64,000 bases of DNA from Hygrocybe punicea (GCA_963556145.1 OY744464.1:930001-994000); one strand, 5' to 3'; shown: positions 1-11,900, numbered from the stretch's first letter. Numbers and translations: made by a program. The notes: a model not told the origin generated them from the letters alone.

Positions 1-196
1 ACAACTCGGTTGAGGGCATCAGCGGAATATATTGGACATTTGCCCTGGACTATCCGTTTTTTCAAGGTGAGTCAGTCGAACCCTGCATTGCAAAAAATGA
101 TGTCTAATTTTGATGGGACTAGCCTACTCTCCCACCTGCAAGGACCATTCTCTCCTTCGTGGTGGAACATGATTTTGTCAAACAAATTTTGTCCTG

Positions 197-970
197 GTGC
201 GAGTATTCGGAGTCGAGGATGTAATCATGATGGCAGTCAACAATCTCGGTGAGAGCAGTTATATTTCTCGAATAGCAATAATTATTCTGATTTCTTTCAT
301 CTTATGGTTCTCTTGCACGCTCCAAGGCTATCGACATGGCATTGGAGACAACAATTTAGCCCTTGCCATGTACAACCTCTGCTCAACAATGGATCCCCTT
401 TGGAACTCTTTGATGGTTGGAGGGTTTAAAGATGGCGGTAAACTATCACTCATCGATTCCTTAGCTGGCGAACTCGGTCTTGATATCTATGTCGTCAGCC
501 TTTCTTGAAGCTGAATCCTAGCATAAGTACTGCATAAGTGATAATACTTTGACGACGTTAATGGGATATGTTTCAATCAGGCAAGTCGCTTTCTCGCATG
601 GCTATACATTTACGTGCTCCGTCAGTCGTGACATTATGTCCACCTATGAACGCAACTGAAACTACTCACACTTCAAGGCTACGTCTGTGTGGACTCTTAA
701 ACAGCCTCGATGGTGTCACTGCTGCTGAAGTCAGGTATGTCGACCCTCCAAATAAAATAAAATAAAATAAAAGTAAAAATTAGGAGACATAATTTTGCTG
801 CCTCTTATTTGCTACAACGAACCACATCGAGTGTCTGGATCCAGCGAAACCGGACGTTTGGGTCAACAGAACGAACGCAAGCCAAGAGTGTCTTCAAATG
901 GCTTCCCTTACAAACCCTCTCGCATCTCAGTAACGCCCGAAGCATTGACAACGTGAGCTTCTTTCTATAG
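197..970 (+). pseudogene. Decayed BCS1-like AAA+ ATPase fragment
   Basis: BCS1-type AAA ATPases are mitochondrial inner-membrane chaperones/translocases that are widely amplified in Agaricomycetes. Around 445-508 the frame reads a block ending in SLAGELGLDIYVVSLS, the classic BCS1 stretch just after Walker A. About 690-735 gives LCGLLNSLDGVTAAE, the conserved LSGLLNALDGV region. About 825-900 gives a TNHIE-LDPA-PDVWVN stretch resembling the arginine-finger/PGRMDV region. These blocks lie in different frames separated by stops and short gaps, so the gene is broken. The Walker A site itself is degraded (GGFKDGGKLS where a GxxGxGK[ST] P-loop is expected), so even an intact frame would probably not bind ATP. 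The sequence upstream of 197 may belong to the same gene but I cannot align it with confidence. Confidence 0.55.
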
Positions 971-1741
971 GTCAGATTTAATGGCTCAATGTTTCATCTC
1001 TTCAGTATCAAATGGTGACTGTTACAAGTTACGATACGACATGGTTGTTCATCAAGGTAATTGAGACTATGTAGATGCAATAATTATTCAGTATTATTAT
1101 ATTTTACACCAAAATCTATCCTTCATTAGCACAGCAGTCGTCTGGTGATGTTTTGAGCCTTGGGCAATGCCAGAAAACCAGTTGCGAGCCAGCAAACACT
1201 CCGGAAACCTCGAAATCATTATATTTCCTAATTTGGAAATTTTGTAACGGCTCAAAACGGCTAGCCACGGCTAAGCCGAGGTTTAACCGTTAGCCGTAGC
1301 AACGGCTCGGCTCGGCTAATCATCGGCTCGGCTCAATCGGCTAACGGTTTCGGACCGAGCCGTGGCAACACTAGGCTCAGGTAGTTGAAAGTAACAGGTC
1401 CTTCCATCAGGGCAGCAGAGAGGGGTTGGAATGGAGTTTGTGGAGACATCCAGATGAGTTGGGATGAAGGGGATGGTCGGTGGGCACGCGCAACTTCATG
1501 AAGGGGTAGTTTCATGAGTGGTTGGAGGGTGTGTTTGGGTATTATGTAAGGAGGTATAGTCAAATGAGTGGACAAAATATTGATGTTTAGAGGATACATT
1601 GATTGGAAAATTAATCAAGAGCTGCTTGAGAATGTTAGCATTTTATATATTGCAAGGAGCTGACAATTTATATAAGACTGGTCATGGATCCAGGAGGAAG
1701 CCATAGGTTATTATTGCCACTTTCAGAAAAGCTGTCGTCAC
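971..1741. other. Intergenic stretch without a supported gene
   Basis: No reading frame here has recognisable protein features. An 88-codon minus-strand frame (1333-1599) has no motif and overlaps the hAT-like end. The only structure seen is the CGGCT-rich block at 1244-1373 and the start of a short sequence shared with 23.8 kb (1703-1741). Confidence 0.5.
1244..1373 (-). repeat. hAT-like terminus with CGGCT/AGCCG subterminal repeats
   Basis: Read on the minus strand from 1373 the sequence begins TAGTGTTGCCACGGCTCGG, fitting the YARNG start of hAT terminal inverted repeats. It is followed by about 110 bp packed with AGCCG/CGGCT pentamers in both orientations, as in hAT subterminal transposase-binding arrays. 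No matching opposite terminus and no hAT transposase were found in the window, so this is probably a lone end of a decayed or non-autonomous copy. Confidence 0.4.
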
Positions 1742-1922
1742 ATGCACATTTTTACTTTTTTTGTAAAACCCCCCGATTCTCGCGTGAGCTCTAGCTCGCT
1801 CAATTCTCGCCTGATCGACACACTTTGTAGGGCAAAAACACAGTACTTTACTGGGGCTAGGCAGCCCCCACTTCACATTTCTGTTTTCACCATGTTTTAC
1901 TCTACTGCTCTCAACACCTCTC
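1742..1922 (+). repeat. Dispersed repeat, copy A (interrupted by the mariner)
   Basis: This about 181-bp sequence matches 8615-8796 in inverted orientation, with near identity over the whole length. It contains a GC-rich hairpin (GGGGCT-AGGC-AGCCCC). Immediately right of it the Tc1/mariner element starts. Sequence resembling the continuation of copy B resumes at about 5222, suggesting the mariner landed inside this copy. No terminal inverted repeat or tRNA-like boxes were recognised, so the repeat class is unknown. Confidence 0.65.
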
Positions 1923-2059
1923 GGAACTGTATGCTGTGAATTACACCTGAAATATCGGTCAAAATAAAAGGTTCTATTACTATAAACTGTCCATCTAGAC
2001 CTTCCCGAGGCAGCCACCGAAAAGAATTTGTGGAAATCATGCTCAGTCGGAGTTCACTG
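1923..2059 (+). repeat. Left terminal inverted repeat of the mariner
   Basis: 137 bp, reverse complement of 5085-5221. Outermost bases are GGAACTGTATGC. Confidence 0.85.
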
Positions 2060-2139
2060 GTCATATTTATGCAGCCAATAGCCAATTTTTTGCACCAGTC
2101 TTACACTTGTCATTAGGCTCACAACCTGACTCTGCTTAC

Positions 2140-3742
2140 ATGGCCAACAAGCAATGGTCTTCATCTCGCAAAAAGGTATCATCTCATGCCACGGGAAGCA
2201 GGAAATCCAAGAAAAATAAGGAAAACGACTCCCCCTCTCCAAAAGCATCTATCAGCACTAGACCGCGCCGGAAACCACGCCCCCATACCAAACCTGACAC
2301 AGATGAATCCTCAGCTGACAAGGACTTGGCTGGTGCCGAGGCTCTGATGCTCATTGGAAAGCCACCCACCAGTCGTTCTGGCAGAGTTGTTGATAAGGCT
2401 CTTAGTGTTGCACCAGAAGACCTAGACGGTGACAACAGCAGCAATGAGCTGGAGAATAGTTCCAGAGAAATCACACCTGATTTACCTGATGGTAAGCATA
2501 GTATCCTTCATTCGCACTCCTACCTGAACTCAGCATTGCCCAAGATACTGACACTTTTGACATACCGTTCACCGTTCCCTTCAACTCCGCAAGCCACGAC
2601 CTCTCCGGAATCTAGTCGAAAACATCATTTGATAAATTTCTTGTAGCCGCAGCTCTAAAGATGTCGACCTGCGTTACCTTGATGTCAAAGATTGCGTACA
2701 TTCCCTTGTATCGTCCAAAGACTCCTAAACCTGTGCCCAAGTTGCTCGAGGATGAAGAAGACTGGGCAAGACTTGTAGCCGATGTCAGAGATTATATACG
2801 TACATCCAAAGCCAAGAATAAGGGCCTCGGGGTTGTCAAATCATTTACAGTCATCATTGTTGATACATCTGGCAGTGATCCTAAAGATATCGGATCTAAG
2901 AAGGTAAGTGGTGTTTGTCATATGCTGCTTCCTACATACCAAAATATATATCCTAGGGGAGAAAGGGTGAGCCTGTGCCGGCACTTCCACTCACCAGCGC
3001 CGAACAACAGGAGCACCAATTATTGAAGAAACTTGAAGACAAATGGCACTGCAAGAAGTGCAACAAGCCGTGTTACATCATGACTGGAGGTGAGCATTAT
3101 AACCTAACACACCATGATCTTATCACTTGGTCTTTACTGTTGGTAAGGTTCTTATCTCAAATGTGGCGTGTCTCACATGCTGATGGATCAATAAAGGTTC
3201 GTCACCAGGCGACACTCGACACTCCACCCCAGGAGCTCAAACTCACAGATGCTGCCCCACGCCAGAGGTCTGCAAAATATGCCCCACCGATGAGTCAGGG
3301 TGATGCGATCCCTCAATGGGCATTGCCCATGATGGCCCTCGTTGGCATGGTGAATGGCCGCAGCCCTCACAAGAAAACCGTTCATGATGATCGCGAGTAT
3401 GTTCGCAACGATTGTTACCCTTCACTTTCACACTCTCCATCAACACCCCATCATAAACGCTCTGCTGAATTGTCGGTGCCCATTGAGGATCCTGACATCG
3501 ACGCTTGGCTCGCAGGACTTGATCGCGATCCTATTCGAGGCTGCAAGGATCTGAACTACATGCAATATGTGGCCGCATTTGTAGACAAGGGAGTAGTAGA
3601 GTTGAGTGACCTGCATGACCTTGGAGTGGACACCCACATGCAGACTTTTGGGATGAATATTGGGATGGCCAAACAGCTGAGCAGGTTTGCGAAGGAGGAT
3701 CATGCCATGTTGCAGAGGGGGAAAAGGCCTCGTTTATATTGA
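2140..3742 (+). CDS. Mariner accessory gene, SAM-like C-terminal domain, unknown function
   Basis: The first ATG in the open frame is at 2140. The exons I infer are 2140-2491, about 2534-2903 and 2957-3742, with introns starting GTAAGC and GTAAGT; a further in-phase intron near 3145-3195 is possible. The N-terminus is basic and Lys/Ser-rich (nuclear-type). A middle segment has a CKKC pair and the phrase GGEHYNLTHHDL. The C-terminal about 75 residues (DIDAWLAGLDRDPIRG through LSRFAKED) resemble a sterile-alpha-motif-type helical bundle; this is inference from pattern. An in-frame TAG at 2613-2615 interrupts exon 2, so this copy may be defective or the splice differs. Both this gene and the transposase lie between the terminal repeats and converge, so it is part of the transposon and could act as a DNA-binding or targeting partner. 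Confidence 0.55.
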
Positions 3743-3855
3743 TCAGTGACTCACAAATTTTCATTCTGCCCTCGGCGTGCTTTAGACTACATTTCAGTTG
3801 TCGTACCCCTTAGTAATGAATATAAACATGAAACATTTGACTGCAATTCATATTG

Positions 3856-5029
3856 CTACACATAACGACAGTGATGGAAGTAAGACAATGCATGCTGAGG
3901 TGTAATTTGATATGCGGCATCGTATAGGTGCAGGTAAACATAAGTGTCGTCTTCATCCTGATCCAAATCTGTTCGTCCAAGGGTCCCATCACGGTGCACG
4001 AAAGCCTTGATGCAGGAGAATGCAAGTTCTATAGGGTTGTAATCAGGTGAATACGGCAGCAGATAAAGGATGCGCATGCCCCTTGATTGCATAATGTTAT
4101 AATAACGCTATACTTATTGAACAATACATACTGGGCCTCTATCATTGCTGCAATGTCTGGGTGCCTATGAACACATGCATTATCCAAGACAATAACAGAA
4201 TTCAGGGCTGGGAAAGGTTGCATCTGGTCCAATAAACCTTCGAGGAACTCCTTGAAGAGACTAGTAGTGAATGAACCCTCAACGATCTTGACGTGTATGA
4301 TACTGTCGAGTGACAATGCAGGGAGGAGAGAGTACCTAAAATAATTTAGTCAGGAAGTACATTCATGAACGCATTACTTACCGCTTGCCACGGACAAAAA
4401 AACATTTGCGAACAGCACGCTGTCCAGATACAGCCCAGGCACATCCTCGGATAGATGTCTGTCGATCAAACGAGCTCTCATCCACAAACACTGTCTGCGC
4501 AGGAGTAAATTGGGTGGCATAGTTGAAACGGAACACTGCCCGCTTCTTGTTGCAGCGTTCCAAGGCTTGTTGGGTGAGCTAGAGAAAATGAGTAAACAAG
4601 CATATCTCAACTGTCTGCCATGCTAACCTTCTTCATCGTGAGTCCTCCTCTACTCAAAACATGCCATATTGTGGGCTCACTAACCTCCACCCCACACCGC
4701 TGCTCCAGCAATGCCTGAATCTCATCCAGATATATATCTGGCCGGTGTTGTACAAGCCCTCGAATGAACTGTAAGACATAAGTCAGTAGGGCATTGTCTT
4801 AGATTGTAATACATACAATGGCTTGAGCCACTTTACGTTTAGCACCTCTCAATTCCTGGTATAAAAGGTGTCGAGGGGCAGATTGAGTGTGCCGGAAGTG
4901 GGCAATGATACGTTGCACAGTGCGTTGGTTACAGCCAGTCAGACGGGCAATCGAGGATACATCAAGCATCCGAGCCATGTTGACTATTGCTGTGCGAAGA
5001 TCATCAGAAATGGCACTGCCAGATGGCAT
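3856..5029 (-). CDS. Tc1/mariner-type DDE transposase (DDE_3 superfamily)
   Basis: Cut-and-paste transposase. The start ATG is at 5029. The N-terminus is a homeodomain-like helix-turn-helix (DDLRTAIVNMARMLDVSS, then TGCNQRTVQRI). Four short introns with clear GT-AG ends interrupt the frame (starting near 4811, 4626, 4380 and 4130 on the minus strand). The catalytic core shows the first Asp in FVDESSFD, the second in VIVLDNACVH, and the last acidic residue in PDYNPIELAFSCIKAF, the hallmark block of IS630/Tc1 transposases. After splicing no premature stop is seen, so this is one of the few apparently intact transposase genes here. It faces the accessory gene, with only about 110 bp between the two stop codons. 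Confidence 0.8.
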
Positions 5030-5084
5030 AATGTACAAAGAAGTTGTTGATGTTAATATGCGATGCCGTGTACACGATTGATGA

Positions 5085-5221
5085 CAGTGAACTCCGACTG
5101 AGCACGATTTCCACAAATTCTTTTCGGGGGCTGCCTTGGGAAGGTCTAGATGGACAGTTTATAGTAATAGAACCTTTTATTTTGACCGATATTTCAGGTG
5201 TAATTCACAGCATACAGTTCC
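5085..5221 (-). repeat. Right terminal inverted repeat of the mariner
   Basis: 137 bp, reverse complement of 1923-2059. Ends CATACAGTTCC. Two of the mismatches to the left repeat are CG versus CA. Confidence 0.85.
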
Positions 5222-5614
5222 AACACAGCACAAAGCGTCAAAATCACCATTAGAGAGTATTTTATGTAAATCTTAGATTTTGTCACATTGTTCTCACATT
5301 ATCCTAGGGGAGCATTTTCCCCCGAGGATATTGTCGGATAACCTAGAAATATATCACATTATGCTTGCAGCATATTCTTACCAGATTTCCCCTGAGGGGC
5401 AATGTTAAACAATATATAATCATTGTTCATTACTCTCCAAGGACAATGCTACGTGACTTATCCACTTTTGCTAAGGCCTTAAACACGGTACATTCTCAGC
5501 ACGTGTCAACATACACGCGCATATGCATGATGTCATTAAAATGCTAAGCTCTCGTTCTTGATTCCGCCTTGTCCCCAGCTTTCCTGGCCTCCACAGCTAG
5601 CCTAGGAACTACAA
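5222..5614. other. Flank between mariner and Tnp2-like fragment
   Basis: No gene. The first about 20 bp resemble the continuation of the dispersed repeat copy B. CCTAGGGG/CCCCTGAGGGG-like palindromic motifs occur near 5308-5400 and recur near 8513-8528, but I could not assign them. Confidence 0.4.
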
Positions 5615-6835
5615 ATGCCAGCCTTGCACATACCCTGTCAATGTGCAAGATGTTCAGTGAACCCGGAAGGATTCAAATACCAGACGAAGCAGCTGCAGAA
5701 CAAGCACATGAAGTCTTACCCACCTCAAGCTCAGGCTGTCGATGTTCCTGTCCAGGCTGCTCCACGTGAACCTCCTGAGGATCCAAACCCTTTGCCTCTT
5801 CAAGTTGATGTTGAGCAAATGCCTGGAATTCAAAACCCTGTTCCTGCCGATTGCAATCCGGAACACCCTGTTGCTGTTGATTTCTTTGCAGACAATGTAT
5901 ATGAGCCTTATCATGATATCGATGTAGGCTTCTGGGCAGACGACTATGGACTGGATCATGAAGACCAATCTCCTACGCACTCAAGATCACCATCTCGAGA
6001 ATGTTCTGAACCAGCAGAGCCGAGGCTGGTACCAGTTGCCCCGGCACCGGATCTGAATGAGATATTCTATGCAGTCAACCCTCCACTTGAACCAGATCCT
6101 GGGCTGGATCGAGACATTGCGGATCGGCCATCCATTGTTATCCCAGCATTTCAAGAGAAGTCTTATATTCGTATGGCCTACCTCCAGGCAGTGATGGGCA
6201 ATGTCTTCGGACATCTCACTTGGGAACGTGCTACTAGCCAGCTTAACGGTACACTGGATGCTCTTTTCATGGCAGAACAGCTTCCTATACACCCTCGACC
6301 TGTCCGAACTCTCATTAGCGCCAGGAGAAGACTCGGAATGGACCCTGACCAGTGGATAATCCAATATGCAGTCTGCCCTGTATGCTGGAAGCATCACTTG
6401 CCAAACGAGCTTCGACTGCTTCCGTCACCCAACTGTCATGTTCCAAACTGTACTGGGGTGATCTACATGGTCAAAGACAGCAAGCGCATTGCAAACCTGA
6501 TTGTTCCTCATGTTTCTATTATAGAGAGCCTTCGCCAAATGTTTATGCGACCCGGATTTGCAAAGATGGTTGCCAAGAAAGCCGATCATCAGCCAGGACG
6601 CAACAACAATGAAGAGTTTATTATGCGAGACATGTATGATGGCGATATGTGGTACAAGAACACAACCAAAACAAGACGCAAACTTGGAACTGCTGGAACT
6701 GTGCGCGATGTCCCCAATGGCAACGAACCAGAACCTGTCAAATTGTCTTCACATCGGTTCGGACTGCAAATGACGATAAATCTTGACTGGTTTACCTTAT
6801 TTTCAATTGCATTATCATGCATGCAAGAAAACTAA
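5615..6835 (+). pseudogene. Tnp2/CACTA-like transposase, N-terminal part only
   Basis: A single open frame of 406 codons from the ATG at 5615. It opens with a CxCxxC motif (PCQCARC) followed by a basic, His-containing stretch, then a Pro-rich linker. The second half has CPVCWKHH and PNCHVPNC cysteine pairs, a MRPGF segment, then MRDMYDGDMW and finally INLDWF. This order is what I know from the N-terminal halves of Agaricomycete Tnp2/CACTA-like transposases, where the catalytic domain follows the N(L/V)DWF block. Here the frame stops just after that block and the next sequence belongs to an opposite-strand gene, so the catalytic part is missing. No terminal repeats were recognised. Other large Agaricomycete DDE families are possible. 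Confidence 0.45.
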
Positions 6836-8092
6836 CCTCTTCACTTCGATAGATTGGCGCATGTGATATGTACCTTCCTGTCCATTCACCACCCCCGGCC
6901 TTCTCATCTTCATCTTCAGACATCAAGTTGGGAACAAATGCGGCATTGTACTTCGCATGGCAAAAACTTTGAGTCGTTAGGTAGGTTTTCCTGCTTTCGG
7001 ATTCTGACAGCAAGTTTCTGCTGAAGATGTCAGACAGCTCACAAAGACAACAGACACACTTACGCCTTTGGCTCAGCTAATCAAGACGGCCAGTTTTTTC
7101 TTCTTTTCTATCCCTGCGCCTTGAACAACAGGTGCAGCAGCCACATCTCCGGCGCCAACGTCATCCGCCACCTCCGGTAATACTTCAATTGGCGCAGGTT
7201 GAACAACCTTTCTATTCTGCGCATCAAGGAGGCCCTCCATCCGCAACTCTTTCTGCAAAGCCGTAAACTTGGCCACAACCCGAGCCTGCCAGTCCTCCTC
7301 GCTGATGTTATTGAGACATGTAGCGGCACTAGGTATGAGTCGTGCCCTGTGTCGTCTCATGTGGGATATGATCATGCGAATGACATAGAAGTTGTCGTCG
7401 TGGTCCCAAGGCTCATCCCATCGAAAGCGCAAGAGTTTTTCATTTGTTCCGTCCTCTCGTGGCCACTCAGGTGATTCGGATGGTACATTTAGGTGCCAGG
7501 GAAGCCGGGAGGCCTTGAGTTTAGCGATGCCGAGCCATTGACGGAAAACATATCGAGTGAGTTCCTGTTTGTGTCGTATTACTATATGTGCTCAAAAAAC
7601 ATGTCGTGAGGTTACACTTACTAGCAGGTTGGTGTCAGAGAATGCTGCAATACTTGCTTCGACAGCAATCTGCTCCTTCTTCGTCATTATCCGCACCTCT
7701 CCACCGGAATCGCTTTCAGAACCTGTAGTGGACACAGATCTCCTTGTATGTGCCATCCTAGCCTCTAATCCATCCATTCTTTTATTCATTTCGGCAAATT
7801 TTGAAGAGGTTATCGACGTTGCTTCTTCGTATCTCGTTTTATAGGAATTGCACCATGTTTTTATTCGGTCTACATTGGATTTGCAGTGTGCGTTTTCATT
7901 CTCTAGTTGTGCTATTCGAAGATTTTGTTCATTGATGCTCGCAATTAGGGCAGCAGCTTTAGGTGGAGCCCCTGCACTTGATATCAATATCGACACACTA
8001 GCAGACGTTGCCGAGGTTGTACCACTAGCACCTGTGGCCGATCCAAACCCGGACATCGACGCAGATGTTCCTGACACATGGCTAGAGGACAT
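6836..8092 (-). pseudogene. Hypothetical coiled-coil protein, interrupted by TGA
   Basis: Family not recognised. ATG at 8092. Exon 1 is 7622-8092 and exon 2 starts at 7564 (57-nt intron with GTAAGT and a CAG acceptor, phase 0). The N-terminal part is Ser/Thr/Ala-rich, then a coiled coil (about residues 45-100, NEQNLRIAQLENENAHC). Exon 2 encodes an aromatic-rich helical domain (ELTRYVFRQWLG, RFRWDEPWDHDDNFYVIRM). A TGA at 7073-7075 ends the frame, but coding continues in phase through another plausible intron to an acidic MSEDEDEKAGGGEW-ISHAPIYRSEEV segment near 6850, so the stop is probably a CGA-to-TGA change. It converges on the Tnp2-like fragment and abuts it, which suggests a mobile-element accessory gene or a truncation junction. 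Confidence 0.45.
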
Positions 8093-8614
8093 TTGCAGCC
8101 AATGGGACGACCAAGGTCAATCTGCAATATGCACCATGGTTTTTGAGGCGAGCTCGAGGTAGAGGTGGTGAGATTCGAGGCAGGCTCAAGCTCAGATGGG
8201 ACCAGCTTCGGACATTTTGACGTTTGATATTGCAGTAGCATGCACGCACATAGTTCGTTCTATCCTACCGCTTGATGTGCCAATCATTGGCAGCTATAGC
8301 TATAGCTGGCTGTAGCGCGGCGGTGCCGGTAATATATCCAAATTCGTTTAGTTTGATAACATTACATAATTTGTAATTATTGTTAATAATTATAATTACA
8401 AATTATTAATAAATAATCCATTCCTGCCCTCAAAAAATGATCAGGGAAATGCGAGGAAACCCTGGGTACAATGTGAGAGAAATAAAGGAAAATCATGTAA
8501 TTATCTCAATATTCCCTGAGGGGATAATATCAGTCACAATGTCAGTACAACTTCGGAAAACCTAAAATAGTTCTTGCATTTTCCCGACATTACAATTTGA
8601 CTCTTTGTCCTGTG
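8093..8614. other. AT-rich intergenic stretch
   Basis: No gene. Contains a strongly AT-rich block (8365-8425) with inverted AATTATAATT-type sequence and a CCCTGAGGGG-type palindrome near 8515. Confidence 0.4.
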
Positions 8615-8796
8615 CGAGAGGTGTTGAGAGCAGTAGAGTAAAACATGGTGAAAACAGAAATGTGAAGTGGGGGCTGCCTAGCCCCAGTAAAGTACTGTGT
8701 ATTTGCCCTACAAAGTGTGTCGATCAGGCGAGAATTGAGCGAGCTAGAGCTCACGCGAGAATCGGGGGGTTTTACAAAAAAAGTAAAAATGTGCAT
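8615..8796 (-). repeat. Dispersed repeat, copy B
   Basis: Uninterrupted inverted copy of 1742-1922. It lies just beyond the 3' end of the Helitron helicase gene, so it could be part of the Helitron 3' region, but no CTRR terminus was found near its hairpin. Confidence 0.6.
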
Positions 8797-8953
8797 TACC
8801 TTGCTTGCAAGGTTGTTTACTCTGGGAAAAGAAGCGCATCGGGGTTGGAGATCGTAAATTGATGTAAACATCGTCATTATCATCCTTAAAGCCGTGCGCT
8901 GCTCAGTTTTAGCTAAGTTTATACAACATTGGTCAAAAACTATTTCATCTTCT

Positions 8954-11900
8954 CTAACCTCTGCTCATCTTCGTCCACCAAACCTCCGTCTCCTTATCGT
9001 TTTCCCCCAATCTCATGTCTTCCGTGTATAGCTCAGAATCGTGCGCCTGCAAAAATTGGTTATCGTCGAAATCCCGCAACAAACGAATGTTTTTTCGACC
9101 CGAACTCCTTGACAGAGTCACATACAGATTGAACAGGCTTAAGTTGCCAGGCGCCGGCGGACATCTGATGTCCACAATCACGTAGGGGATCGTTTGTCCT
9201 TGTGCTTTGTAATCTGTGAATGCGTAACTGGCAGTCATTGGAAACTGGATGTGAGAAACGGTCTTTGTCACAATGCTGGAGCCCTCCGTGGTGGTGATAC
9301 GCATCCGACACATCCCTGGTTCTATTGGGATTATTCGAGGTTGTAATCCTGGGAGAGGGCTTGCACGCATCCGATTGAGTTTCACCAGAACATAGGCGGG
9401 AACGTGCTTCAAGTGTATGATGCCTTCCCCCTCCGTGCATGGCTCGTCGGGGTGCAACTTTATGTCAATGATCTCTCCACACGCGCCATTTGTGATGTCC
9501 AAGTCTGTTTCGATATTCGTCGTTATCATAACTTTCATTCCTTTCGCGATTTCTATCGTCTCCGGTAAGTCTCTCTGCGTGTTACCTCGCATTCCTACAC
9601 GACTTGCCAACGCTATCTGCTCGTGCCGTGTGAGAGCTCGACCATGAATTGTGTCATTTGCAGCGACCACGTAAAGGGTCTCTCCTGAGTCCCTGCAGTA
9701 TTTTCGAACGGCTGCTGAGTTCCATCATTCTCTTACTGCATGACGAGGAGTCACCAGCACCGCATCACGCCACTCGGGTGTTTCAAGATCTGTTGGAACA
9801 CATTGGGGTTCACCTATGATCAATGTACGCAACATCAGCAGGTGCCGATGATGATCTTCGCCGTGCCGCAAATGATGTAGGAACTCTTGCCATACAGCGT
9901 CCGTCACCCTTTGTTGCTTCTTCAAAATGATGACCGTCTTGAACTCTTCATATATTTTCCGTCCAAGCTGCGCTTCTAATTTTTCCGTCCCACTCGTTTG
10001 GTAAAACAAAGCTTCGGTTTTTGTTGTCGCCACGGGTGGGAATTGGTGTACCGGAAAGGATGACATTGATCCCACCGAATGAATGGCCCGTGCTACGTTC
10101 CTCTCCTGCTTTGGCAATACCAATGTTCCGAGATAATGCACTGAAGAACGTCTTTCCTATCATCGAAAACTCGTCAATGAAAAGATACCGATAGCTCTTC
10201 CAAAATATCTGCAGCTTGTTTTTGGCTGAAGGCGACATGGAGTGCTTGTGATTCGGGGACATATGAGCGATGTGGTGCGTCGTCTTTCCATCAATTTGGG
10301 AAGCCGCGATGGCCGTGTACGCCGCTTTAACCAACCAGTGCTCGACGAAAGAGGCTCTGAAAGAATGCGTGACGGCATGAATCACTTTGGATTTGCCTGT
10401 GCCCCCTTCGCCATATATTATCATCCGCAGTGGGGGCGGATCAGCCCCTGCCAACGTCTGCCTCAGATGCCACAATATTATATCGTGCGCACGTTGTTGG
10501 TCTTCACTCAAGACATCGTTTTCATCGGTTTCATTGGTATGTCCTTCACAAATGTGATTTTCGTTCGCTTGTCCGATCTCTCCAGTCTCCAGCGGTTGGA
10601 CTGACGGTCCCACCACCTGTCTGTCTTTGTGTTGCGTGGTATTCGTGTTTTGGTTTATCTGTACGACATTTTGCTGTAACTGGTTCCTCCACAGTAACAA
10701 ATTTTGCAAATTGTGGTCGTTTGCATTGCCAGCTTTTTTGGGTCGCATGGACCATCCGTCGTCCACAGAGGGGAAAAAATTGGCTTTCTTTGCAAATTCG
10801 AGTGCTAAGCAGCCATTGAGTTCCTCCCTCATCGATTTCCGTGAATTCTTGAATGCGACTACATCTTCTTCTGTAAGGTCTTCATCGAAAACTGGTGTGG
10901 CCTCCGGCAATTCTAATTCTTCTTCAGCATCAGCTTCCGCGTATTGAAAACATGTATCATCTTTTTTTGGTTCCTTGCCGTTGGCCTTTGCAGCACTGTC
11001 ACATTCATGAAAATATTGAATCGCAGAGAGAACGAAGTGGGTCCGCACGGGCACAGTCTCCAGATATCTTTCAAATGCTGTGGCCCACGTCACCTCCTTT
11101 GGCTTCAAATCTTCCTCCAAAACCCGCCAAGGCTTCAACAACATTAACATTGAAGCGGCATAGTAATTCGTCTTGTCTGAATCATCACGTCGTGGAAACC
11201 AACATCCGACAATATCTGGAAGATTGCGGTGATTTTCTGGCCTGAGTACTCGATATGCTCGGGAGCTTTTAGGGTGGCTACTGAGATACGGGATGCGAAA
11301 GTTTCGTGGTCGTCCTCGAATCTGTGGTCCCTCACGACCTTCTAGCGTATCTTCGTCAACTTCATATGTGTGAACGAAATAATGCAAGACATTATAGTCT
11401 TTAAGAGTTTCTCCCCGAAATCTGTAATCTGTCACTTGGCTTTTGGGGTAAAAATGTCCCTTGCCGTCAACATCCAATGTGATCACATCACTCGCAGACT
11501 GCAATCATCATTTAAACACATTGACGTTCGTTGTCATCTGTTTCACCCACCTCCGTCTCAGTCCTCTCGTCCTTGTTGCCCTCAGGACTTTCCAGTGGGG
11601 GATTCAATGAAGATAAGCCTCTATCACCGGAGAACCAAATTTTTCAATTTAATGACGTCAGGAAACACAGAAACTAATAAAACTACCCACACACACTCGT
11701 CTGGACTCGAACTTGTTTTGTGACTGTGGTCTCCATTCAGTACAATTAACGAATCACATAATATCAACTGACCTCTTCAAAGATGGGTACGACTCCATCA
11801 AAGCCACTACAAATGTTGACCAATATATGTATGAATATGTATGTGACTTGTAGACGTCTCCCCAGCCCATCAGATAGGAATCGACCATGGGACTACCGAT

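Larger units (their letters stand above)
1923..5221. mobile_element. Tc1/mariner (IS630 superfamily) DNA transposon, 3.3 kb
   Basis: The element is bounded by 137-bp terminal inverted repeats that start GGAACTGTATGCTG and differ at only about three positions, two of them CpG transitions. It carries a minus-strand DDE transposase and a convergent plus-strand accessory gene. The expected TA target duplication cannot be assigned: the TA inside the end (1930-1931, 5213-5214) is flanked by seven more inverted bases, and comparison with the uninterrupted repeat at 8.6 kb indicates that these bases belong to the insert. Confidence 0.8.

Noticed and set aside
8660..8700. Helitron 3' terminus at the GGGGCT-AGGC-AGCCCC hairpin
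   Set aside because: A Helitron 3' end needs CTRR about 10 nt after the hairpin. None is present, and the same hairpin occurs in copy A away from a Helitron.
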